64,000 nucleotides of DNA. Source: Symsagittifera roscoffensis. Taxonomy: Eukaryota; Xenacoelomorpha; Acoela; Convolutidae. The first letter of the stretch is position 1, and the number at the start of each line of letters is the position of its first letter. A program made the translations under genes and the position numbers. Where the stretch lies: the NCBI RefSeq assembly GCF_963678635.1, contig NC_087064.1:79462512-79526511 (forward strand). Reading direction: 5' to 3'. A model generated the notes under the pieces. That model was not told the origin of the DNA. It worked only from the letters and a program-made list of their open reading frames with translations, and made no database searches. This document shows, one piece after another, positions 11,061 to 22,685 of the stretch.

Positions 11061-11469
11061 CAATTATCTGGTGGCTCTGTTTTTTTGCATTGAATAGACT
11101 CGGAGAAATTAGAACTTGTGGAAACAAACCATGCTAGAGTAAGGATAGCCAGTTTTTCTGGAAGTAGCATAGGATATTCGGACCACAGTCATCTATGTCA
11201 CGATACTATTGTTAGCGAAAATATATAATCAAAACAATTTTTCCCCCTAAGTAGTTTTTGGGCGATATGAGATGATTCAGTTAGGTAATAATTTGCAACA
11301 ATCAAGTGATTTTAGCCAAAATAAAAATAAAATTGCATAAGGATTAGATCAGAAGTTTACTCCTCCGTGTAAATTAGTCAGAAAAACGCGAAGAAATTGA
11401 GAATTTGAGGGTGTTCAAAGCAGGTTTGGCGAAGTGAATTCGTAAATTGGAGAGTTGTGTTGTGTTTAG

Positions 11470-13277
11470 GGAGGACAGTGCTACACTATGCGGTGAGTGG
11501 TGACCAGTTGGAGGTGGCCGACAAACTGATCGGAGAGTGCGGAGCCAGCGTGGATGTGGAAGACATCGAGGGACACACTCCACTCCACGTGGCCACCTCA
11601 GTTCCCATGTGTGCACTGCTGTTACGTCACGGCGCTCATATAGACGCCAGGGACTCAAACGGTCGCACGGGTCTGCATCTGAGTGTGATGAGGGGCGAAG
11701 GACACCGAGAAGCAGAACCTTCTACGTCATCTTCTCTCATTGCTTTCTTCCTGGACAAATCTGCAGAGATAGATGCCACAGATTGTATGGGCTGGAATGT
11801 GCTGCACCTCGCTTGTCTCTTCACTCCCCCGCCTCTTCTCCTTCGGACCCTGTCCATGCTACTAAGCAGAACGAGGGCCACTGAAGGAATCGGACGAGAA
11901 GAAGGAGCTGTTGATATGAATCTGAATAGTTCAGTTTCATTGCAGCGTGACTATAGTAGTAGTAGCAGCAGCAGCAAAGGAACATTAATCAATTGTGCAA
12001 TGCGGACAGACAAAGACATGCTGAGTTTGCAGTTGATTCGACTGCTGGTTGATAGTGGTGCTAACAAATGCAATGTGGCCTCTGCGTTATTTGAGGCAGT
12101 TGGCAAGAATCTGCTACAGACATTCTCTTATCTCATCGATTATTTCAGTGGAGAAGTGTCGCTTGAACTTAGGAAGCAACTCGCTTTCTCTGCCATCCGA
12201 GAAGCGAAGCTGTCGTTTGTCATGTTCTTCTTTGATCATTCAGATGATAACGGCAGTGGACAGCAAGTGGCAATTGCCGCCTCTGACATCTGTCAAGTGA
12301 CCCTTGAGGTCCCCTTTAGTAGGAGCAGTAACGTGTTGCTGTATCCCATAGAGATGTGTTTGGCTGCCACTGTTTCAGCCGTGGCCTCCGTCGCTCATTC
12401 GTCCACCACAGAATCTGCTCCTGAACATAATCGTGGTAGCCTGTTTGAGGTGGAAGAGCTATTAGAGGCACACGCACAAGTGTTTAATTTCCTGTTCCAG
12501 CTCTACACCGGCAGTAATAGTAGTGGACCAGTGTACAAGTTCGACTTCCTCACAGGCGCCGCCACGCCTCTCCTGGCTACGAGCCTTCAGTACGCATCTA
12601 GGCACCAGACTCTGTTCCACATGCTCACTCAGTGGCTCCTACTCAACTCCTCTTCCTCAGTTGTGGTTGACCCCATACCCGCCGTGACCAAACTTGGGGA
12701 CCTGTCCAGTTCAGAAATCATGCAATCAAATAACTACAGCAATCGTCGCTCGCGCCAGCCACTGCAGGTGTCAAGTCTTTGGTTCATACTCTCCGTCTCC
12801 GACTGTTGTGCCTCCTGCAGAAGCTATTGGAATCGGTTTCAGTTTAGACTGTGGAGGTCTTTGTTGACTGCTTCTACGAGTGATGAATCCGAAATTAATG
12901 TACCACGTCAGTCGGCTCCATCTGGACTTGCCTTGCTAATTTCGCTGTCTCTAGTCTCCAACACTGACAAGTGGGTCAAGGACGTCGTCTCGTCCTTAAG
13001 CGCAAGCAACGCCAGTAGCAACAGCAACAGCATCCTCTGTCTGCTCAATGAGGAATGCCCGGGAAGTTTGAGGGAGCTGAGTGCATCGGTAGTTCGGACC
13101 ACCTTGTTTACCCCCGAAGAAGTGTTACAGTTACAGTTTGACAAGAAACTGCCTCTGCATTTAGCGAAGCTTGTCGGAAAGAGTTTTTCATCGCTAGATA
13201 ATCAAACAAAAGCTTTGATGGCACAGTGCTCCGACGTAGTAGCCAAAAGGGCAGCCGCCGTCAATATGTGCAATTGA
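11470..13277 (+). CDS. Ankyrin-repeat protein, exon 3 and stop (residues 586-1187)
   Basis: Begins phase 1 after ttgtgtttag with textbook units: GRTVLHYAVSGDQLEVADKL, GHTPLHVATSVPMCALLLRH and NGRTGLHLSVMRGEG with ARDSNG turns, then DCMGWNVLHLACLF. A Ser-rich linker (SSSSSSSKG) near 11955-11990 precedes one more partial unit (LQLIRLLVDSGANKCNVASALFEA, joined across two quotes as LQLIRLLVDSG and ANKCNVASALFEA). The last roughly 390 residues are not ankyrin-like. They are Ser/Leu-rich and helix-prone, ending near PEEVLQLQFDKKLPLHLAKL and VAKRAAAVNMCN. The stop is TGA at 13275-13277. Total coding length over three exons is 3564 nt. The family of the C-terminal region is unknown to me. Confidence 0.87.
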
Positions 13278-13750
13278 TTGTGACTATTTGCATTAAATTA
13301 AATGTTAATGAACAAACCCATTGTTAATCACCACTTATTTAAGTGGATCGAGTTTTCAGGCGTTCCCTAGCTAGAATTTCTGCTTATTTATTTGAGTAAA
13401 TCAACGTACTAATAAAAAGGTCTCAAGTGCATTGTAATTATTGATACTGATTTATTTGGTGTCGATGAACATTATTTAGAGGGGATATTCTCATGATAGA
13501 GGTACCGACTTTAACCAATCAGAAATGTTAGTCGTTCCTATTGGCTAAATCACGTTTGCGCAAAACCGAAGTCATTATTAACAGGAAATCAATTATAGCT
13601 GGAGCACAGAATTCTTTTTTCATTTTTTAAAAATCGGTTCAAGGTGTTTTCCAGTACCCGACTTCGATTTCGCTATATTTGAGATTGCGTGTAGCTGCTA
13701 TTTTCTAATCGCTCAATATTAATTTATATGGCCTAGATTTATTCGAATTC
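13278..13750 (+). other. 3' flank of nested gene
   Basis: Contains the polyadenylation candidate at 13411. Otherwise it is unique AT-rich sequence with no gene or repeat that I recognise. Confidence 0.5.
13411..13416 (+). terminator. Candidate polyadenylation signal of the ankyrin gene
   Basis: AATAAA 134 bp after the stop codon, within AT-rich 3' flank. It is the first canonical hexamer after the stop and would end the nested transcript inside the TTLL5 intron. Confidence 0.45.
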
Positions 13751-13751
13751 T

Positions 13752-14847
13752 TTAACCTTGCGATAGCAAGGGTATTGCAATCAGGTACTAGACTTTTTAC
13801 CGTTGATAACTTCGTTCACAGAATGGTCAAAATTAGAAATGGCAAGTATAGGTTCTCAGTTCGAATGAATTAAAATTTTGTGGTGTCTCCGTCACATTTG
13901 GTCTGGGGTTAACAAATACGCAGGGGACCGTAAAGGTCCTGGGTTCGAATCTGGCAGGATCTGTTTTTTTTTTTCAAACGAGAATTTTTCGTTTCAGAAA
14001 AGTTGTCGGCTTATTATTTATCTGCTTTTAAGTTTTGTCGGATTAGTTGCCGCATCTTAGAATTGTTTTTTTTTCAGATGCGCATTTAACATTATAGTTG
14101 TTTTTAGTGTTTTGATCTACTTCGGTTTGTTATTTTTTTAAACTTGACTTCGTATTTTCTTTTTTTTTCGCTTGAAAAATTATTTTGCCCAATTGATTTC
14201 GGCATATATTCAATTGGCTAAGTGACCTCACTATGAGTAGTTTCGACAACTAATTTTCATGCTCACCTCTGTGTATTGCACAAATTGCTAAAATCTTAAT
14301 TGAATTTAAAGTTTTTCTTGACAACATTTTTTCTTTACTTTTTTGTCGGCTTGATAGATTTCAGCCTTTATTATATGAGTCAATAGTCTCATATTGCGTC
14401 TCAAAGTTTATGATTGCGTGTGTATGTTTTGAGGGTTAGGAGAACTTAATAGTTTTTTATTAGTTTTTAAGTTTAGTAAGTTTTTTTTATTAGTCTTTTA
14501 GTTTAGTAAGTTTTCTTTGGCTTTTGTCTTTTATTTTCCTTTTTTGGGATTTTCATATATCGGCTGATTGGGCTCATTTTGTTTCATTTAACGAGCAAAG
14601 AAAGTGTGTTATGAGCATGAGGGGACGTAACGTTTTGTCTGAAACTCGTTGATTTTTTTTTCGGTTTAGAGGGTTTCTACTAAGCTATTTTCGGCTTTGT
14701 TACCACTTGGTTTTGTTTCTTCCGATGCCAATTTCTCATTTCATTGTCTTGACATGTTTTTGTTTCGATCAGAATTTTTTGATTATTTTTTTTCGGCTCG
14801 GGATTTTTTTTTAAACTTTGCTAGCCATGTTTATACCTAGACTACAA
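13752..14847 (+). repeat. Family B element, 5' portion
   Basis: Starts with the hairpin CCTTGC-gata-GCAAGG and 'ggtattgcaatcaggtacta', then a tRNA-like module with B box ggttcgaatct at 13942-13952 and the 'gtcggattagttgccgcatc' segment. It runs into a second, complete copy at 14848. The 3' hairpin module is absent. Confidence 0.5.
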
Positions 14848-16052
14848 CACTTTTGGTGTAAGTTCCCTCTCTGAAGAGGTATGCTAAGTTGTGGATAGAA
14901 TTGTTTACTAGACTTTTTTTCCAGTAAACAATTCTATCCACAACTTTGGTACCTTGGTTCAGTATGAATTCAAATTTGTAGTGTATATCGCACACTTAGC
15001 CTGGTGGTAACGAATACGTCTGGGATGGCAAAGGTCCTGGGTTCGAATCTGACCAGAACCCGTTTTTTAAACGGCTGATGTTCCGGTTCAAAAAAAATTC
15101 GCCTTATCGTTTGTCTGCTTATTTTAACGGCTTAGTTGACGCATCTGAGAATCGCTTATTTTAGCTGAAAACAATTTTTACTGCAATTATTTTAAGCATT
15201 TTAAAAGTCCGGCATGATCGAAATTTGCTTTTCAATTTGTAATTTTACCAGCTCGATTTGTTAAAATGTCACTTTATTTTTTCATTGTTTCTTCTTTTTT
15301 TATCGGCTTAATAATTTTCGGCTTCATATCGACGACCTAGTGGCCTCTTTTTGCGTTCCTACGTCCAAAAAAAAACTTTTGTCCGCGTGTGTGTGCTCTG
15401 AGGGGAAAAGCGACTTAACAGTTTTTATAAGTGAAGGATTTTTTGAATTTCTTATCGGCATGAAAGGTTTCTGCTCAGGTTTTTCGGCTTTGTTACCGCT
15501 TGGTAACCATAAATTAAAATCAAATCAAACGTTCGGCGCATCTGGAGTAAAGGTAAAACAACTGCTTGAGACGGCAAAGGTCTGCGGTTTGAATCCGGCC
15601 TTTTTTGCAAACTAGAGTTCTTGTGCTTTTTCGGATTATCTTCCGTCTGTTTATTTTTGTCGGCTTAGTTCCCGTGGCTCGATGCTTCAGCTTTATTCCA
15701 AGTTGCTGTAACCTCCATGCTTGAGACGACAAAGCTCGGGAGTTCGGTTTCAGTTGAAACTTGTTGTTCTTGCAAATAAAAAATTTTGGCTAATTTAGAT
15801 TATTGTCTGTCTGCTTATTTTTATCTGCTTATTTCCACAGAAAGGATTTTTTTGAAAACTTGGCTTCTGTATAGTATTCTCAAAACTCTTTGTAGAGTTT
15901 CTAATGTTGTAGGTAATTTTGTTCCGGATATATTGGACTTAAGTTGCAAATTCTATTGACCAAAACGATTTATGAATTTTTCCGTTTTATTTTCATAGTC
16001 AATCATATTTGTATCGCAAGTGGTGCGAAGCTCAGCTTCATCTCTGTGTTGA
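14848..16052 (+). repeat. Family B element, full-length copy
   Basis: Aligns end to end with the copy at 19634-20846. It has a 5' region, a tRNA-like module with B box ggttcgaatct at 15040-15050, a second module at about 15545-15602 (gcttgagacggcaaaggtct), a third near 15720-15750, and the 3' hairpin module tatcgcaagtggtgcgaagc at 16012-16050. Length is about 1.2 kb. Where the 19.6-kb copy has ordinary sequence, this copy carries a perfect 24-bp stem (14886-14946). Confidence 0.6.
14886..14946. repeat. Perfect 24-bp inverted repeat (hairpin)
   Basis: Left arm 14886-14909, loop agactttttttcc (13 nt), right arm 14923-14946. The arms are exact reverse complements over 24 bp. Confidence 0.9.
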
Positions 16053-16329
16053 GGTTCTTGTGATTTCTTGTAGATTTTGGATTACACAATCCTTATTGGC
16101 TAAAAGTAACTGAAAATAAATATCCAACATTTGGTCCTTCATCATGGGGGAAGCCGCCATTATTAAGGTCGCGTGGTTTATTTTTATTACGCTCAGTAAT
16201 AGTTTGAGTTCATTTCCTAGAAGAAAGGCAAACTACGTTCTCCAATTACGAAGTGCAAATGGCATAAAAAACCTTAATGACTTGATTTTTCGAAAGTGAG
16301 TTTTTGGATTTCTCAGCAGAATAGAGAAA

Positions 16330-18301
16330 GTCTATCTGGTTTATCTAATTGGGTTGGTTTTCGAGAATGTGGGTTCGTTCTAATGATACACGATTCTTGA
16401 ATGTCAAAGAGCTTTAGTGTGATAACACGAGTGTAGCGTTCCGTGATAGAACGATGCAAATTTTTTCCAACCTAAGTCGCAAATAAAAAGGTTACTTATA
16501 GTGTCAATTTTGCATCCTTAGGCTGCATACGCATTATAATATCATGGGCTTTGACATATGATTCGCAATAAGTTAGCACAGTTGACGCTTTTTTAATTCA
16601 TCAATTGAACCGAAAAAGTTTATTTGTTTTATAAAACAGTATAATAATTATAATCACATTTCAGAATTTTCCCAACTCGATATACTTCGCGACTTTTTTT
16701 GCAAGGCATAACTTAGAAGCAATTTGTTTATATACATCTTAATTTATTTCTGAAAAGTTTGAGTTTTTGTGCATTTTTAAAATCCTGAATTTTTTGTTCT
16801 TTTCTGCTCGTGTTTGCGAAGTTGCATCTTCGCTCTGTATAGTTTTTATTAGCTTCGAAAGTTTTTACATCAAAATTAAACTTGCTTTTCAGGCACACAT
16901 GGTTTTTGAGAAAAATACTACACCTGAGGTGGTAAAGGTTCTGTGTTTGAACCAGACCAGAATTTTTTTTATTCAAAAGGGAAATAATCTGTTTCAAAAA
17001 TTGTCGACCTGTTGTGTGTCTGCTTATGTTTGGTCGGCTTCCTTGTTACGGATTTTTGCTGGGCCGTAAGTAATTTTTATTGTAACTGAAAGAGGTTTCA
17101 TTTGTTAGTGTAATTTGTACACTTACTAAGTTTGTAATTTTTTTCGCTGGTTTGTTTGGCTTCAGTTTTTTTGCTTATGTTTTATCGAGTAAGTGACCTA
17201 GTTAAGCGTTGTTTTAAAGGAAAAAAAAAGATTTTTACTCCTGTGTGTTTGCGGAGGGAGAGCGTCAAAGTTTATATTTTCGGAACTCTCAAAAATATCC
17301 AATTGAAAAAAAAAAGTCTATCTGGTTTATCTAATTGGGTTGGTTTTCGAGAATGTGGGTTCGTTCTAATGATACACGATTCTTGAATGTCAAAGAGCTT
17401 TAGTGTGATAACACGAGTGTAGCGTTCCGTGATAGAACGATGCAAATTTTTTCCAACCTAAGTCGCAAATAAAAAGGTTACTTATAGTGTCAATTTTGCA
17501 TCCTTAGGCTGCATACGCATTATAATATCATGGGCTTTGACATATGATTCGCAATAAGTTAGCACAGTTGACGCTTTTTTAATTCATCAATTGAACCGAA
17601 AAAGTTTATTTGTTTTATAAAACAGTATAATAATTATAATCACATTTCAGAATTTTCCCAACTCGATATACTTCGCGACTTTTTTTGCAAGGCATAACTT
17701 AGAAGCAATTTGTTTATATACATCTTAATTTATTTCTGAAAAGTTTGAGTTTTTGTGCATTTTTAAAATCCTGAATTTTTTGTTCTTTTCTGCTCGTGTT
17801 TGCGAAGTTGCATCTTCGCTCTGTATAGTTTTTATTAGCTTCGAAAGTTTTTACATCAAAATTAAACTTGCTTTTCAGGCACACATGGTTTTTGAGAAAA
17901 ATACTACACCTGAGGTGGTAAAGGTTCTGTGTTTGAACCAGACCAGAATTTTTTTTATTCAAAAGGGAAATAATCTGTTTCAAAAATTGTCGACCTGTTG
18001 TGTGTCTGCTTATGTTTGGTCGGCTTCCTTGTTACGGATTTTTGCTGGGCCGTAAGTAATTTTTATTGTAACTGAAAGAGGTTTCATTTGTTAGTGTAAT
18101 TTGTACACTTACTAAGTTTGTAATTTTTTTCGCTGGTTTGTTTGGCTTCAGTTTTTTTGCTTATGTTTTATCGAGTAAGTGACCTAGTTAAGCGTTGTTT
18201 TAAAGGAAAAAAAAAGATTTTTACTCTTGTGTGTTTGCGGAGGGAGAGCGTCAAAGTTTATATTTTCGGAACTCTCAAAAATATCCAATTGAAAAAAAAA
18301 A
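16330..18301 (+). repeat. 986-bp tandem duplication
   Basis: Unit 1 is 16330-17315 and unit 2 is 17316-18301, both starting gtctatctgg and both ending in a 10-A run. Open frames inside the two units give identical translations. The only difference I found is C at 17241 against T at 18227. Each unit holds a family B 5' module (cgagtgtagcgttccgtgat then ccaacctaagtcgcaaat), a tgtttgcgaagttgcatctt hairpin-type module and a tRNA-like segment (ggtggtaaaggttctgtg). Confidence 0.92.
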
Positions 18302-18680
18302 CTGCTCGACGGTAGTCCAACCAATTTTTGCCGGCTTAGTTGCCGATCAATTTTTGTGTCTGAATACTTATTAAACGCGAGTGTTTCTGTTTTTAAATTG
18401 AACATCTTTACAGCTAAATTTCTGAAAGTCTTGTAGTTATGGTTTTTTCCAAATGTTCTAATTGTTTTTCGACTTAGTGGCTTATGTTTCATTTTCTGTC
18501 TGCTAGCTTGAAATGCTATGTGTGTGTGGTATCGCAAGTGGTGCGAAGCACCGCTTCGCCTCTGTGTCCAAGCTTCATTTTGAAACTCTATCTGTCTCGA
18601 TACGCTAAGTGAAACATTACCGTTGTGTTACATTGTGACTATTTTTCCTGGCCTGCAAGTGATGCGAAACACCGCTTGGT
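18302..18680 (+). repeat. Family B 3' ends, two close together
   Basis: At 18543-18559 there is a perfect hairpin GCGAAGC-acc-GCTTCGC inside atcgcaagtg...cctctgtgtcc. A second, shortened version lies at about 18650-18680 (gcaagtgatgcgaaacaccg). Family A copy 5 begins about 100 bp downstream. Confidence 0.55.
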
Positions 18681-18784
18681 ATCACTAACTTTTTCAAATC
18701 TAATGCTTAAATTTACGAGAAATTGTTTACTAAAAAGTTTGATAAATTTGATATTTTATTTAACGTTTTAACTGCCGATGAACA

Positions 18785-19560
18785 TAGTGAAGACGCTTTA
18801 ATAGGTCATGTTGATTTTGGTTTATTTCTTCAGTAAAAACTGAAAATTTTTTTACACCAAATTTGATCTTTTGCCCTTTGACTTTCAATTTTTTATTCTC
18901 AATTTAAATTCATACGCTAAAAGGAAGGCAAATTACGCTTTCTTAAGGAAGCAGAAATAGTACGAAGAAAAACGAATCTTTTCTAAAGGTTCGAACGTGA
19001 ATTTTAGTTTTATATTTCTCAGTGGAAATTATTCCGAAACTCTAATTCGAAGTGTGCAAATATAATAGTACTGAATATTTTAGTCTTCAATAAATTAATA
19101 TTAGTGAGCACGGAGTGAGTTTTAAATTTTTAAGGTCGTGGTTTTTTTGGACAAAGTGTTTAAATGTATTTCCGTTCAATTTTTTTTTATTTTGTCGGCA
19201 AAACTTTCGATTTCATCTTCAGTTATCTTTGTTTTGCCCAGTGAAATGGAAATTCCGCTCGCCAATAGCAAATGTGGGAATGGCTCGAAAAACGGAGCTT
19301 GATTTTTCATATGTTCATGTAAATGTTCATTTTCCGAGTGGAAATAAAAAACATTACCTTCTAGCTCAGCTTTCTAACTTGTTTTAGTTCTGTTTAAACG
19401 TTTCATCAGAGTGGATTCTCGGCGCTGAGGTGCTCTAATTTTTAAAGAGCTGAGGTGCTCTAATTTCTAAACTTTTTTATTATCAAATGTCTCTTTGAAT
19501 TCCGTATCTCTTTTCCCATTATTCGCTATGTTTTCATTTCCATAAAACCTTAAAAGTTTG
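18785..19560 (+). repeat. Family A copy 5 (expanded)
   Basis: Head 'atgaacatagtgaagacgct', core 'aaggaaggcaaattacgctt', then a second core-like block at 19235-19290 (ccgctcgccaatagcaaatg). It appears to be two overlapping copies or an internally duplicated one. Confidence 0.5.
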
Positions 19561-19633
19561 TTGCTGCAGTCTTTGCGTAGCGTAGCCTATTAAGAGTGAA
19601 AATATGAGATTTTGTTCGTGCTTAGTTCTGGTT

Positions 19634-20846
19634 ATTACCCTCGCGATTGCAAGGGTATTGCAATTGGGTTCTTGACTTTTTTCCCGTGAACAGCTTTGTC
19701 CACAGGACTCATCAAACTGATGGTAACTTGGTTCATAATGAATTCAAAATTTGAAGTGTCTCTTACACGCTTAGCTTGGTGGTAACTAATGCGGCTGGGA
19801 CGGTAAAGTTCCTGGGTTCGAATCTGACCTGGACCAGTTTTTTTTCAAACGGTTATTGCTACGGCTCAAAAAAAATTCTGCCTATTATTTGTCTGCTTAT
19901 GTTTTATCGGATATGTTGCCACATCTAGGAACAGTTCATTTTAGCTGTAAACTATTTAAACTACAGTTGTTTTTATCATTTTAAAAATCCAGCCGAATCG
20001 AAATTTGCTTTTCACATTATTTGTAATTTTACCAGCTCGATTTCTTGAATTTTTTTTTTAAATCGTATTTCTTATCGGCTTAAAAAGTTTTGGCCTAATT
20101 AACAACTAAGTGGCCTCTTTTTGCGTCATTACGTCAGAAAAAATTTTTTTTGTGCGCGTATGTGTGCTCTGATGGGAAAAGGGACTTGAAATTTTTAATA
20201 ATCATTGAATTTTTTTGAATTTCTTTTCGGCATGAAGGGTTTCTGCTCAAATTTTTTCGGCTTTGTTGCCGCTTGATAATTATAAATTCAAATCCGATCA
20301 AATATCCGGCGTACCTGGTGTAGAGATAAAATAAATGCTTGATGGCAAAATTTGCGGTTCGAATCTGGCCGGGCCTTATTTTGCAAACTATAGTTTTTGT
20401 GCTTTTTCGGATTATCATCCGTCTGTTTATTTTTGTCGGCTTAGCTCCCGTAGCTCGATAGTTCAGCTGTATTCCAAGTTGCTGTAACCCCATGCTTGAG
20501 ACGACAATTTCCGGGTGTTCGATTCCAGTTGGACTTGTTTCTCTTGTAAATAGAAAATTTTGGCTAATTTAGATAATTGTCTGTCTGCTAATTTTTGTCG
20601 GCTCAGTTCCGCAGAAAGGACTTTTTGAAAACTTGGCTTCTTTATAGCATTTGCCGCGTTTCTAATGGTCAGCATTTGCCCAAAGCTATTTGCCGCGTTT
20701 CTAATGGTCAGGCAATTTTGTTCCGGACGTTTTCGTTTTGGGCTTTTGTTACAATTTTTATTGACAAAAACGATTTTTCCGTTTGGTTTTTATAAAATTT
20801 ATGTTTGTATCGCAAGTGGTGCGAAGCTTAGCTTCACCTCTGTGTT
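19634..20846 (+). repeat. Family B element, full-length reference copy
   Basis: The 5' hairpin CCCTcGC-gatt-GCaAGGG starts at about 19638. tRNA-like module 1 (cttagcttggtggtaactaa, B box ggttcgaatct at 19815-19825) is followed by 'gtctgcttatgttttatcgg' linkers. Module 2 lies at about 20310-20372 and a third degenerate module near 20490-20540. The end is tatcgcaagtggtgcgaagc plus ttagcttcacctctgtgttg at 20808-20847. A 39-bp internal duplication lies at 20650-20709. Confidence 0.6.
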
Positions 20847-21964
20847 GCAATGGTCGAAACTGAAGTTTTCAGGAATTCTGAAAAATTCTCAAACGCACAA
20901 AATAATAAGCAAGAGGTTCCTAGTTTTGAATCTCTCGGAAGCATGTATCAATGGAATGCTTTATAGAACTCAAAATCACGAAAATCGTGAATTCTGAATA
21001 TTTATCATTCTTTTTCTTAAAACTTCCCATTGATCTCGAAAGGAGATGATCGTCAAAAATTGATGTCCTTAAAGCTTCTGCAACTTTCGGCAGTAATTTT
21101 GTATATTATTTTAAAAAGTATTTAATTTTTTGTTTGCCACTTTGATTTCTCTATTTTTATGGCTACACGGTTATTGTCCTGGTTGATTTCTCAATTTTTG
21201 ATCCTATCCTTTTTATGCTTTATTTGTGCTTGAAAATACTGCGTGTGTAGTTCTGAGTGTAAATTTGATTTCCTTTATTGGTTTTTTTTAATCCATCAGA
21301 AAAATTTTATTAACTTATTTTGTGTGTTACTTTTCTGACGCTTTTTATAATTTGCTCTGTCTTCTGTTTAATATTTTGGTGGCAATTTTACAAAATTTGG
21401 TCGATCATATATTTGCTTTTTGTTCCGACCATTGAAAATGGAGAGGAACTTTGTATTCGGGTGTGTTTTAGTTTTTTCTTTTTGTTTTCCACGCAAAATC
21501 AGGTACCACAAATAATCATCGGACTAAGTTGAGTGATATATCATATTAATTTTTCGTATCAATTCAATTCGAGCGAATAAAGAAGTGAGCAGGCTTACAA
21601 CAGCTGAATTGTGCCTGATTTAGGACCTTAAAACTTAATGTAAGAATGTAAAACTAGTAAAATTTTGTCCAATTTGCCTTTATTACTATGACTGTCTAAT
21701 ATGCTTAAATTATATTTATATGTCAGATACTTTTATCAAACCAAGCCGAAAAAACTACACTAATTTGGAAAAGAAAACTTAAGACCATGGTCGAAACATT
21801 CTGTGCTACTTGCACAGTAACCGGCTATCCTTGTTTTTCATCTGTGTTTGCATAAAAAGTTTTTTCTGCTTGTTCGTTTTTTTAGTGTATTTTTAGCCCA
21901 TTTTATATTGACATCAAACTTTGTGATTTTGCTGTTATCTTATGGATAGTTCCTTTATTAAAAG
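20847..21964 (+). other. Intronic stretch, unassigned
   Basis: AT-rich with scattered short matches to family A (for example 'tctgaaaaattctcaaacgc'). No exon, complete repeat copy or RNA gene is visible. Confidence 0.4.
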
Positions 21965-22420
21965 TAAAGAAGGTAGTGAAGACTCATATAGGTCTCGCTG
22001 ATTTTTTTTCCAGGAAAAAGTCTTAAAATAGTGAGTGATTCACTTAGGTTTAATGCACTTTTTGGGTTTAATTGAAATTCATCTGCTGAAAGTGACGTAA
22101 ATAGCACTCCCAAATTCGAACGTGGAAATGGCGCGAAAAAACGTGAACTATTTCTAGTTTCGGAAGTGGAAATTATTTTTGAGATTTCTCAGCTGAATAA
22201 AAACTTTACCTATTAACCTAGTTTTCTCAAGGTGGGTTCATGTTATCGAAAAATGCCAATTATAAGTTGTTCTAGAAATTCAAAGAGCTTAAAGAGTATC
22301 TATTTTTTTCTTTGAAATTCGAAATTTGGGATTTTTTCAACAAAGTCAGTGTTTTTTCGTTTACTTGCGTTCATTACTCTTTTCCAATCTTCGATTGACT
22401 ATTTTCCTTGCGTGCTAAAG
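21965..22420 (+). repeat. Family A copy 6
   Basis: Head 'agaaggtagtgaagactcat', a variant core using 'actcccaaattcgaacgtgg', then the 'ctcaaggtgggttcatgtta' and 'cattactcttttccaatctt' blocks. It shares the variant core with copy 8, so at least two subfamilies exist. Confidence 0.6.
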
Positions 22421-22685
22421 AATTCACAACCCATGTATTTTGTTTTGGAATTTATGTTAATTGGCATCGCTTTCGCATATCGTATAAATTTTAGGAAGAC
22501 CCCATTCGTGTTAATCATTCTTTTTGTTTAATTGTACTTATAAGCCTACATAATTGTATCGAAATTTGATTGAAGCTCACCTTCGCCTGCTGCCCATCTG
22601 CACGCTTGTTCCGCCCTTTTTTTACTAGGATGTGTCTTTATCTCCCCTCCGCCCAGTGTAATGATGTGCAAACTGTCTGTTTTAG

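Larger units (their letters stand above)
8043..11469 (+). other. Ankyrin gene intron 2, 3.4 kb, repeat-filled
   Basis: GTTAGT...ttgtgtttag. It holds degenerate tandem units (8092-8290), a family B element (8472-9146), a triplicated tRNA-like tail (9306-9630) and family A copies (9675-10160, 10735-11060). From about 11061 to 11469 I see only unique AT-rich sequence. Confidence 0.75.
5222..22685 (+). other. 17.5-kb TTLL5 intron hosting a nested gene
   Basis: Inferred from phase and homology. The exon ending at 5221 is phase 0, the next candidate exon begins phase 0 at 22686, and TTLL5 tail motifs resume at 33-37 kb. The complete three-exon ankyrin gene (5751-13277) lies within it on the same strand. 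The rest is repeat, listed separately. Confidence 0.6.

Noticed and set aside
13888-13964. tRNA gene candidates at B-box-like sites (also 9306, 15000, 19757, 27239)
   Set aside because: B boxes are good, but acceptor and anticodon stems do not pair and the sites lie inside repeated elements. They read as SINE-type modules.
16728-18055. Identical 89- and 100-codon frames repeated 986 bp apart
   Set aside because: The repetition comes from the tandem duplication. Frames exist on both strands over the same AT-rich repeat, with no domain.
18543-18559. CRISPR-like interpretation of the recurring GCGAAGC...GCTTCGC hairpins
   Set aside because: They are dispersed by kilobases, not regularly spaced, and lie in a eukaryotic intron. 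They are element ends.
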